A DNA stretch of 6,107 bases from the NCBI GenBank assembly GCA_020720345.1, contig DYOT01000081.1, positions 1 to 6,107 of the forward strand. Reading direction: 5' to 3'. The notes below the pieces were generated by a model, which saw only the letters and a list, made by a program, of their open reading frames with translations, did no database searches and was not told the origin of the DNA. Positions within the stretch are counted from its first letter, which is position 1. Each line of letters opens with the position of its first letter. The position numbers were made by a program, and so were the translations under genes. The stretch is from Candidatus Caenarcanum sp. (GTDB lineage: Bacteria > Cyanobacteriota > Vampirovibrionia > Gastranaerophilales > UBA9971). This document shows, piece by piece, positions 1-4,945 of this stretch.

Positions 1-21
1 TTTAGTTAAAAATTTTTTCAT
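1..21 (-). CDS. Possible 5' end of a leftward gene, cut by the window edge
   Basis: Reading leftward from an ATG at 21-19 gives MKKFLTK with no stop before the edge. The Lys-Lys start followed by hydrophobic residues would suit a signal peptide or an ordinary cytoplasmic protein. A GAG lies about 6 bases upstream of the ATG and an AAGGGG lies farther away, so the ribosome-binding site is only moderate. Seven codons are too few to recognise a protein, and the reading could be chance in AT-rich DNA. It would place another leftward gene downstream of the exported protein at 127-918. Confidence 0.3.
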
Positions 22-126
22 TGCAGACTCAAAACCCCTTAATAACTTATAAGTTGAATACAGTTCATGAAGACAATATACCTTTTTTTTATAAATTAAT
101 CAAAAAGTTTTTTATACCTGATACGG
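22..126. other. Short intergenic region without a recognisable gene
   Basis: This AT-rich gap follows the stop of the leftward gene at 127-918. It contains a 12-base perfect palindrome (AACTTATAAGTT, 44-55) and several homopolymer T runs. The T runs are on the plus strand, so they do not form a classical stem plus U-tract terminator for the leftward gene. I see no tRNA, repeat or clear promoter. Confidence 0.5.
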
Positions 127-918
127 CTATTTAATTTCCAATAACAAATTCATAAATTCCATGTCGTCATAGTCGATTGAGCTTAGTGGATTCTGGTTTA
201 GACCTGTTTTTATCTTTATAACGTTATAGGAATTTGGTTTTAAAAGATTTTTTGGCAGATAAATTTCCTGATTATCACCGTTAATTTTTATTTCTGCTAT
301 TTTTTGAGAATTTAAATATATTTTTGTTGGACTGCTTGAGCTCATTGTAATTCTGCTTTGCTTTAGTCGTCTTGCAGTTTTTGTGTCAAGTCCTATAATC
401 GAGCCTATTTTTAAGACAGCTTCATTATTTTGACCGAGATTTCCCACAAAAAAATCTTTAGAAAATGACGGACCTTCAGATTGAGAGTTAAAATCCCCTG
501 CATTTGCTGAACTGGAGGAAAACTTGTCATCGCCAAGATGGTGAATTTCGCTATCTATAACTGTTTCTTTTCCGAATAGCTTTGTTACAACTATGGTTAA
601 AGGTTTTTTCATGCTATTTTCATCTACCGTAATAGAAAAAGGTTTATATCCATCTGCTTTAACAGAAAGAATGGCAGGACTTTTTAAGGAAGCTGCAAGC
701 CTGAATTGTCCGTTATTGTTGGTTCGTGTAGAAATACCGCCTGACGGTATTGAAACTTCTGCCGCTGATACAGGTTTTCCTGTCGCTCCATCTACTACAA
801 TACTGGAATTTCCAAGAAAATCTTCTTTATCTATATTACCTGATAGGATTTTTGCCTGACAAAAGTCTGAAACACAAAAATTTAATAGAATTATTAATAT
901 TAAATAAAATATTCTCAT
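127..918 (-). CDS. Exported protein with carboxypeptidase-regulatory-like domain
   Basis: The 263-residue product starts with a likely Sec signal peptide: Arg2, a hydrophobic core at residues 3-14, and possible cleavage after CQA (about residue 22). Cys15 and Cys20 are present, but neither sits in a canonical lipobox, so I do not call a lipoprotein. Residues about 38-113 resemble the CarboxypepD_reg-like beta-sandwich fold, with the typical DGATGKPVSAAEV, then NNNGQFRL, then LSVKADGYKP. Such domains usually serve adhesion or polysaccharide contact. A Ser/Asn-rich linker (about 133-152) leads to a second region (about 155-263) with alternating strand-like segments such as KIYLNSQKIAEIKI and NVIKIKTG. 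I infer another beta-sandwich, possibly carbohydrate binding, but cannot name a family. No catalytic motif is visible. The ribosome-binding site is weak (AGAAGA directly before the ATG). The gene is divergent from the endonuclease IV-like gene, and its exact role is unknown. Confidence 0.8.
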   Translation of the reverse strand: MRIFYLILIILLNFCVSDFCQAKILSGNIDKEDFLGNSSIVVDGATGKPVSAAEVSIPSGGISTRTNNNGQFRLAASLKSPAILSVKADGYKPFSITVDENSMKKPLTIVVTKLFGKETVIDSEIHHLGDDKFSSSSANAGDFNSQSEGPSFSKDFFVGNLGQNNEAVLKIGSIIGLDTKTARRLKQSRITMSSSSPTKIYLNSQKIAEIKINGDNQEIYLPKNLLKPNSYNVIKIKTGLNQNPLSSIDYDDMEFMNLLLEIK

Positions 919-1041
919 TCTTCTAAATATTCTTTTATAATGGGTAAAAACATTCAGATTTTAGAATTAAATAGTATATTTTACATTCGGAATAAGGATT
1001 AAATCTGGCAGGCACAAATAAACAAAGTCAGGAAACAAAAA
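919..1041. other. Divergent intergenic region
   Basis: This 123-base AT-rich gap must hold the promoters for the leftward exported-protein gene and the rightward endonuclease IV-like gene. On the leftward strand a TATAAA-like box lies about 25 bases before the start codon at 918 but has no convincing -35 partner. The rightward candidate is listed separately. I see no palindromic operator, riboswitch or small RNA. Confidence 0.5.
953..980 (+). promoter_or_regulatory. Weak candidate promoter for the endonuclease IV-like/NUDIX operon
   Basis: TTCAGA at 953-958 (4 of 6 matches to TTGACA) is separated by 16 bases from TATATT at 975-980 (5 of 6 matches to TATAAT). The transcript would begin near 987 and carry a leader of about 55 bases. 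In DNA this AT-rich such matches arise easily by chance, so this is only a candidate. Confidence 0.25.
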
Positions 1042-1872
1042 ATGGACAAATTATTATTTGGGACTGGAGGAATCCCGGTCAGGACAGAGCCAAGAACTTA
1101 TGAAAAGGCTTTTAATGACCTTTTAGAAATGAAACTCGGGTGCATGGAGTTGGAATTTGTGCATGGAGTAAGCATGAATGCTAAAACGCAGTCTCTTGTA
1201 AAACAAATTAGAGAAGAAAAAGATTTGGTTTTAACAGCGCATGCCCCTTATTATATTAATTTAAATTCTGCTGAAGAAGACAAAATTGAAGCCAGCGTAA
1301 AAAGAATCCTTGACACCGCCAGAGTAACCCATGCCTGCGGCGGTTACAGCATAACTTTTCATGCCGCTTTTTATATGAAGCAGGACAAAAAACAGGTCTA
1401 TAATCAGGTAAAAGCAAAAATGATCGAAATCGTAGAAACTTTAAAAGCCGAAAATGTACAAATATGGGTTCGCCCTGAGCTCACCGGCAAAGCAAGCCAG
1501 TGGGGAGACCTTGATGAACTTATCCGGATTTCAAACGAAGTTGAAATGGTGCTTCCTGTCATAGATTTTGCGCATCTTCACGCCAGGACAGGCGGTCAGT
1601 GGAACACTTATGACGAATTTGCAAGAGTTTTTGAGAGAATGGGTAATGAAATCGGAGTTCATTCGCTTGAAAATTTCCATGCTCATATCGCAGGCATAGA
1701 ATACACTGCCAAAGGCGAGAGAAAACATCTTGAGCTTGAAGAATCTGACCTTCAGTACAAAGATTTAATGAAGGCTTTTAAAGATTTTAATGTCAAAGGT
1801 GTTATTATTTGCGAAAGCCCCAATCTCGAAGACGATGCAATGCTTATGTTAAAGACTTATGAGGCTTTATAA
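1042..1872 (+). CDS. Endonuclease IV-family TIM-barrel protein (AP endonuclease-like)
   Basis: The 276-residue product matches the length and motif order of the endonuclease IV (Nfo) family. These are metal-dependent TIM-barrel enzymes that cut DNA 5' to abasic sites in base-excision repair. Likely metal ligands are visible: His67 (HAPYYINLN), His107 (FHAAFY), Glu146 (RPELTGK), Asp175 and His178 (DFAHLH), His213 or His215 (NFHAHI), His229 and Glu258 (CESP). The position of the family's DxH aspartate (Asp229 in E. coli) appears to read Arg in GERKH, so one ligand may be lost or moved. The opening LLFGTGGIP and MELEFVHGV resemble archaeal homologues I remember, rather than E. coli Nfo. The ribosome-binding site AGGAA (1030-1034) lies 7 bases before the ATG. 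The NUDIX gene follows after 2 bases, so the two are probably one operon, pairing putative DNA repair with nucleotide sanitation. A sugar-phosphate isomerase-like role on the same fold is a less likely alternative. Confidence 0.85.
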   Translation: MDKLLFGTGGIPVRTEPRTYEKAFNDLLEMKLGCMELEFVHGVSMNAKTQSLVKQIREEKDLVLTAHAPYYINLNSAEEDKIEASVKRILDTARVTHACGGYSITFHAAFYMKQDKKQVYNQVKAKMIEIVETLKAENVQIWVRPELTGKASQWGDLDELIRISNEVEMVLPVIDFAHLHARTGGQWNTYDEFARVFERMGNEIGVHSLENFHAHIAGIEYTAKGERKHLELEESDLQYKDLMKAFKDFNVKGVIICESPNLEDDAMLMLKTYEAL

Positions 1873-1874
1873 AT

Positions 1875-2330
1875 ATGTCAAAAGAATATAAAAATCCTGC
1901 ATTAACAACAGATATTTTAGTCTTTGCAAAAGAGCAAGAAAATATTACAGTACTGCTTATAAAAAGAAAAAACCCTCCGTTTCAGGATAAATGGGCAATC
2001 CCCGGAGGTTTTGTCGAATATGACGAAGAAATTGATGATGCGGCAAAAAGAGAACTTGAGGAAGAAACAAACATAAAAGGCGTAGAACTTGAGCAGTTAA
2101 GGACTTTTGGAAAGGTCGGCAGAGACCCCAGAGGCAGGACAGTAAGCGTTGTTTATTACGCTTTTATTGAGGATGCTTCAAAACTTGATGTGAAAGCTCA
2201 GGACGATGCCAAGGAAGTCTGCTGGTTCAGCATAAATAATTTACCGAAACTTGCGTTCGATCACGCTGAAATTCTCGATTATGCCTTAACCGTCATTGCG
2301 AGGCACGAAATAAAGCACATAAGCTATTAA
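1875..2330 (+). CDS. NUDIX hydrolase, ADP-ribose pyrophosphatase-like
   Basis: The 151-residue product has a NUDIX box at residues 45-67: Gly45, Glu51, Arg59-Glu60-Leu61, Glu63-Glu64, with Asn66 in place of the last glycine. This box binds divalent metal and supports hydrolysis of a nucleoside diphosphate linked to another group. The flanking KNPALTTDILVF, IKRKNPPFQDKWAIPGGF and GRDPRGRTVSVVYYAF, plus a proline 18 residues after the box, resemble ADP-ribose pyrophosphatases (COG1051-type) and the enzyme half of NrtR regulators. There is no C-terminal winged-helix domain, so this should be an enzyme and not an NrtR repressor. Substrate is inferred only; ADP-ribose is the best guess. The start lies 2 bases after the upstream stop, with GAGG (1861-1864) inside the upstream gene. 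Codons from Val140 to the stop run into a fold-back repeat, so the last 12 residues are probably repeat-derived and not conserved. Confidence 0.88.
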   Translation: MSKEYKNPALTTDILVFAKEQENITVLLIKRKNPPFQDKWAIPGGFVEYDEEIDDAAKRELEEETNIKGVELEQLRTFGKVGRDPRGRTVSVVYYAFIEDASKLDVKAQDDAKEVCWFSINNLPKLAFDHAEILDYALTVIARHEIKHISY

Positions 2331-2432
2331 CAAATATACGAAGCAATCTTCCTTCAAGCTATAATTGTATTTTGGAAGATTGCTTCGTTAGTATAATCAT
2401 AAATTTTCAAACGTTATATGCCTCGCAATGAC
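2292..2432. repeat. Fold-back (MITE-like) repeat with two nested inverted-repeat pairs
   Basis: An outer perfect 14-bp pair (GTCATTGCGAGGCA at 2292-2305 and its complement at 2419-2432) encloses an inner perfect 15-bp pair (2338-2352 and 2374-2388, core GAAGCAATCTTCC). Both sequences resemble a dispersed GTCATTGCGAG...GAAGCAATCT repeat class seen in many unrelated bacterial genomes; that link is from memory and unchecked here. The element lies between two convergent genes. It covers the last 39 bases of the NUDIX gene including its stop, and ends 7 bases before the rfbD stop codon. The non-palindromic stretches between the arms suggest either an eroded copy or a variant. No transposase is encoded, so mobilisation would have to be in trans. 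Confidence 0.8.
2338..2388. terminator. Possible bidirectional terminator hairpin between convergent genes
   Basis: The inner arms of the repeat form a perfect 15-bp stem with a 21-base loop, placed between the stops of the NUDIX gene (2330) and rfbD (2440). The position suits a terminator for both. However, the loop is long and neither side has a strong uridine run directly after the stem, so termination is an inference from location and stem strength. RNA processing or simple repeat structure are alternatives. Confidence 0.4.
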
Positions 2433-2439
2433 AATACAA

Positions 2440-3279
2440 TCAATGATACAATTCAATATATTTTTTTAAGGATTCTTCCCATGTCCTGCAAATTCCGTTG
2501 TTTTCCATTGCGGAAAATTTTGGTCTTCCGGCAGGTCTTGGAAACTCATCGGTTGTTACAGGAATAACTTGAGTAGCTATGCCTTTCAGACTAAAAATCT
2601 TTTTAGCAAAGCCATGCCATGTGGTAAAACCGCTTCCGCAGACGTGATAAATCCCATAAGACATATTGGCTTCAAGAATTTTTAAAATACCTTCCGCCAG
2701 GTCATAAGTCCAGGTAGGACATCCTGTTTGGTCATCAACAACTTTGAGGACGGGTTGGGTTTTTGAAAGATTAATCATTGTTTCAACAAAATTTTTGCCA
2801 TTATGTCCGTAAAGCCAGCTTGTCCTAATAATAAAATGTCTGGGATTAAGCTTTTTAACAGCTATTTCGCCTGCAAGCTTTGATTCGCCATAGATATTTA
2901 GAGGATTAAAGTTATCTTCAGGGAGATACGGGGTATTTTTTTTGCCGTCAAAAATATAATCAGTGCTTAAGTATATTATCGGGATATTTTTTTTAGCTGT
3001 AATCCTTGCCAGATTTTCTGTTCCTTTTTCATTAATCAAAAAAGCCCTGTCTTTTTCGGTTTCTGCACCGTCAACATTTGTGTAAGCAGCCGCATGCAAG
3101 ACAAAGTTGCAGCATCGCTGCACCATTAAGTCCTCGAAATATGCATTTACAGAATTTTCATCAGTAATATCAAAATCATCAATATCAACAGGAAGAACTT
3201 CATAACCCCTTTCGGAGAATATTTTAACGGCATCCTGCCCGAACATGCCTTTTGCACCGGTTAATAATATTGTTTTCAT
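2440..3279 (-). CDS. rfbD: dTDP-4-dehydrorhamnose reductase
   Basis: The 279-residue product has the family's usual length. It would catalyse the last step to dTDP-L-rhamnose, the NAD(P)H-dependent reduction of the C4 keto group, in the cytoplasm. The N-terminal Rossmann motif is GAKGMFG (Gly8, Gly11, Gly14). HAAAYTNVDGAE (62-73) and STDYIFDG (105-112) are characteristic. The catalytic short-chain dehydrogenase pair is Tyr130 and Lys134 in YGESK. RTSWLYG (152-158), VDDQTGCPT (181-189) and RPAGRPKFSAMEN (248-260) belong to the sugar-nucleotide binding half. The gene lies 19 bases downstream of the MazF-like toxin gene and is separated by that toxin-antitoxin pair from the other rhamnose genes. 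A GGAG (3294-3297), just after the toxin stop, lies 14 bases before the ATG, which is rather far. Expression may therefore depend on the TA transcript. The 3' end abuts a fold-back repeat. Confidence 0.95.
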   Translation of the reverse strand: MKTILLTGAKGMFGQDAVKIFSERGYEVLPVDIDDFDITDENSVNAYFEDLMVQRCCNFVLHAAAYTNVDGAETEKDRAFLINEKGTENLARITAKKNIPIIYLSTDYIFDGKKNTPYLPEDNFNPLNIYGESKLAGEIAVKKLNPRHFIIRTSWLYGHNGKNFVETMINLSKTQPVLKVVDDQTGCPTWTYDLAEGILKILEANMSYGIYHVCGSGFTTWHGFAKKIFSLKGIATQVIPVTTDEFPRPAGRPKFSAMENNGICRTWEESLKKYIELYH

Positions 3280-3298
3280 TTTATTTGTTTAAACTCCA

Positions 3299-3649
3299 CT
3301 ATAGACCCAGATGTAATTTTAACTTTTCTTCTACTTCTTTCAGCTTTTCCAAAGATAAAATACCCATTTTGTTCTTAAGTCGTGATTTATCAAAAGTATT
3401 TATGTCAGGGACACGTATCAAGCTTGGAACTTTTAGATTATTTTCTTTGTCAGGCTCGACTATTACAATAAGCCCAATATTTTTAATATTGCTTGTTAAA
3501 GGCACAACGCTAACTTTAGTGGTTTTTTTATTTGCAATATTATTTGATAAAACCAAAGCAGGTCTTGTTTTTCGGATTTCTGTACCAACTGATGGGTCAA
3601 AGCTGGTAAACCAGATTTCTCCTCTTTTTGGAAAAGTATCTTTATTCAT
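3299..3649 (-). CDS. MazF/PemK-type toxin (type II TA endoribonuclease)
   Basis: From the chosen start the product is 116 residues, the normal size of MazF/PemK/ChpB-like toxins, which cleave RNA at short sequences and slow growth when free of antitoxin. Family features are the N-terminal RGEIWFTSF (9-17), GTEIRKTRPALVLS (22-35) with Arg26 and Arg29 near the RNA-binding site, VVPLTS (48-53) with Thr52 and Ser53 as the probable catalytic threonine region, and the DINTFDKSRL strand-helix near residues 82-91. An in-frame ATG 24 bases upstream (3673) would add MQINLRKK but has no ribosome-binding site. The ATG at 3649 has GAGG 6 bases upstream and overlaps the antitoxin stop by 8 bases, the usual coupled arrangement. 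No truncation is apparent. Cleavage specificity cannot be read from the sequence. Confidence 0.92.
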   Translation of the reverse strand: MNKDTFPKRGEIWFTSFDPSVGTEIRKTRPALVLSNNIANKKTTKVSVVPLTSNIKNIGLIVIVEPDKENNLKVPSLIRVPDINTFDKSRLKNKMGILSLEKLKEVEEKLKLHLGL

Positions 3650-3887
3650 CTTCTTCCTCAAATTTATTTGCATCAGTTACTGCTGCTTGCTCCCAATCTT
3701 GCCAGAAATCTTTGTCATCTTCTTTACAAAATTCGGCATACTCTTCATATTCTTTTTCAAGCTCTGCCCGTTGTTTTTTTGCTTTAAATTCTTCAAGAAT
3801 CGTAACTATAGTTTTACTGCGGTTTTTACCCTGTTTATCAACAAAATCAAGCACTTCATCGGAAAGAGAAATTGACACTTTAGGCAT
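3642..3887 (-). CDS. Ribbon-helix-helix antitoxin (MazE-like)
   Basis: The 81-residue product begins with a short strand (KVSISLS, residues 3-9), a helix (DEVLDFVDKQ) and a second helix after KNRSKTIVTILEEF (21-34). This is the ribbon-helix-helix DNA-binding layout of CopG/MazE-type antitoxins. A charged middle helix (about 36-56) and a very acidic C-terminal tail (53-81, including CKEDDKDFWQDWEQ and FEEEDE) fit the disordered segment that wraps and neutralises a MazF dimer. AGGAG (3896-3900) lies 8 bases before the ATG. It is the first gene of its own transcription unit, with the toxin overlapping its end. Autoregulation is expected for the family and supported here by repeated palindromic sites directly upstream. 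Confidence 0.88.
   Translation of the reverse strand: MPKVSISLSDEVLDFVDKQGKNRSKTIVTILEEFKAKKQRAELEKEYEEYAEFCKEDDKDFWQDWEQAAVTDANKFEEEDE
3653..3659 (-). promoter_or_regulatory. Ribosome-binding site that fixes the toxin start
   Basis: On the leftward strand GAGGAAG lies here, with its GAGG 6 bases before the ATG at 3649-3647. The alternative upstream ATG at 3673 has no comparable site. The Shine-Dalgarno sits within the last antitoxin codons (the Glu-rich tail), so toxin translation is likely coupled to antitoxin translation. Confidence 0.7.
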
Positions 3888-3903
3888 AATTTTTACTCCT
3901 GTT

Positions 3904-3913
3904 AATTCCTACT
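3904..3913 (-). promoter_or_regulatory. Third copy of the AGTAGGAATT site, next to the antitoxin RBS
   Basis: The leftward strand reads AGTAGGAATT here, identical over 10 bases to the core of each arm of the palindrome at 3934-3969. It lies 3 bases upstream of the antitoxin AGGAG and downstream of the proposed -10 box. I infer an extra operator half-site for the antitoxin or TA complex, covering the transcription start region. Confidence 0.5.
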
Positions 3914-3925
3914 ATTATTATTTAT

Positions 3926-3954
3926 ATAGTAGCATATATAAGTAGGAATTTCAA
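3926..3954 (-). promoter_or_regulatory. Putative TA promoter with its -35 inside the palindrome
   Basis: On the leftward strand TTGAAA (3954-3949, 5 of 6 matches to TTGACA) is followed after exactly 17 bases by TACTAT (3931-3926, 4 of 6 matches to TATAAT). Transcription would start near 3919, giving a leader of about 30 bases before the antitoxin ATG. The -35 box is the centre of the perfect palindrome at 3934-3969, and another copy of the palindrome core lies just downstream of the -10. This is the expected geometry for repression by antitoxin binding. Confidence 0.55.
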
Positions 3955-3969
3955 TTCCTACTTATATAT
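3934..3969. repeat. Perfect palindrome, 17-bp arms with 2-base centre
   Basis: ATATATAAGTAGGAATT (3934-3950) and its exact complement (3953-3969) flank a 2-base centre. The right arm contains the stop codon and last codon of rfbB (3962-3967). In DNA it is a strong candidate operator for the antitoxin. In RNA it would form a hairpin right at the end of the rfbB message, but no clear uridine tract follows, so efficient intrinsic termination is uncertain. Its 10-bp core recurs at 3904-3913. Confidence 0.8.
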
Positions 3970-4945
3970 TAATGGTTTCTTTTTTCCTTAAAATATTATC
4001 AATCCAGTCCTGATTGTTCAGATACCACTGAATAGTAAGCTTAATACCTTCTTCAAAAGTTACGGAAGAGCTCCAGCCGAGTTCATTCTGAATTTTCGAG
4101 CTGTCTATGGCATATCTTCTGTCATGCCCTAACCTGTCTTCAACGTAATTAATAAGACTTTCAGGCTTATTAAGCTCTTTTAAAAGAAGTTTAGTTATTT
4201 CTATATTGGCTTTTTCGTTATTCCCGCCAATGTTATAGACTTCACCTTCTTTGCCTTTGTGTAGAACTGCGTCAATTGCGCTGCAATGGTCATAAACATA
4301 AAGCCAGTCCCTTATATTCATCCCGTCTCCATAAACAGGGATAGGTTTATCCTGCAATAAATTTGAAATAAACAGCGGGATAAGTTTTTCAGGGAACTGA
4401 TAAGGGCCGTAATTATTTGAACATCTGGTAATTAAAACAGGCAGATTAAAAGTTTCAAAATAAGACCGAACAAGCAAATCAGCAGAAGCCTTGCTTGCAG
4501 AATAAGGACTGTTAGGAGCAATAGGGGTTTGTTCAGTAAAATATCCTGTTTTTCCTAATGTTCCGTAAACTTCATCAGTTGAAATTTGTATGAATCGGGA
4601 TAATTTTAGTTCTTTTGCGACATTTAAAAGATTATGTGTCCCCGAAATATTAGTATTAATAAAAACATCAGGGTCAGTTATACTTCTGTCAACGTGGCTT
4701 TCTGCCGCAAAGTTTATACAGCAGTCAACCTGACCTATTAATTCCCTTGCAAGCGTTTTATCGCATATATCTCCGTGTACAAAAAAGTAATTAGGATTGT
4801 TTTCAATGTCTTTAAGGTTATCAATATTGCCTGCATAAGTGAGCAGGTCAAGGTTTATGATTTTATAATCAGGATATTTGTTTAAAATATGCCTTATAAA
4901 GCAGCTTCCTATAAATCCTGCTCCGCCTGTAACTAATAATTTCAT
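3962..4945 (-). CDS. rfbB: dTDP-glucose 4,6-dehydratase
   Basis: The 327-residue product is an extended short-chain dehydrogenase with the usual family length. It would convert dTDP-glucose to dTDP-4-keto-6-deoxyglucose using bound NAD, in the cytoplasm. The NAD-binding motif is GGAGFIG (Gly7, Gly10, Gly13). AAESHVDRSI (80-89) and ISTDEVYG (121-128, with Thr123-Asp124-Glu125 of the active site) are diagnostic. Tyr148 and Lys152 in YSASK form the catalytic pair. RCSNNYGPYQFPEKLIPLF (174-192) and a DRLGHDRRYAID segment (270-281) complete the family signature. The ATG follows directly on the TAA of the ORF6N gene, with AGGA 10 bases upstream inside that gene, so the two are probably translated from one message. 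The stop codon lies inside a perfect palindrome that also serves the downstream TA module. Confidence 0.96.
   Translation of the reverse strand: MKLLVTGGAGFIGSCFIRHILNKYPDYKIINLDLLTYAGNIDNLKDIENNPNYFFVHGDICDKTLARELIGQVDCCINFAAESHVDRSITDPDVFINTNISGTHNLLNVAKELKLSRFIQISTDEVYGTLGKTGYFTEQTPIAPNSPYSASKASADLLVRSYFETFNLPVLITRCSNNYGPYQFPEKLIPLFISNLLQDKPIPVYGDGMNIRDWLYVYDHCSAIDAVLHKGKEGEVYNIGGNNEKANIEITKLLLKELNKPESLINYVEDRLGHDRRYAIDSSKIQNELGWSSSVTFEEGIKLTIQWYLNNQDWIDNILRKKETINI

Noticed and set aside
44..55. Palindrome AACTTATAAGTT as a terminator or operator
   Set aside because: It is short, AT-rich and has no loop or following U-tract. Such sequences are expected by chance in this composition.
593..859. 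An 88-codon rightward open frame opposite the exported protein gene
   Set aside because: It is antisense to a gene with a clear signal peptide and recognisable domain, and its own product has no recognisable motif.
2360..2365. A perfect TATAAT in the loop of the inner repeat hairpin, as a promoter
   Set aside because: There is no usable -35 at proper spacing (the region 17 bases upstream reads TACGAA), and both directions lead only into convergent gene ends.
3650..3673. Upstream ATG (3673) as the toxin start, giving 124 residues
   Set aside because: There is no ribosome-binding site before it. The extra residues do not match the family, and the downstream ATG at 3649 has GAGG at ideal spacing with the usual short overlap with the antitoxin.
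3252..3875. A 207-codon rightward open frame across the TA genes
   Set aside because: It is antisense to two well-recognised genes (toxin and antitoxin). Its Phe/Ser/Leu-rich translation is the typical shadow of AT-rich Lys/Glu-rich coding sequence.
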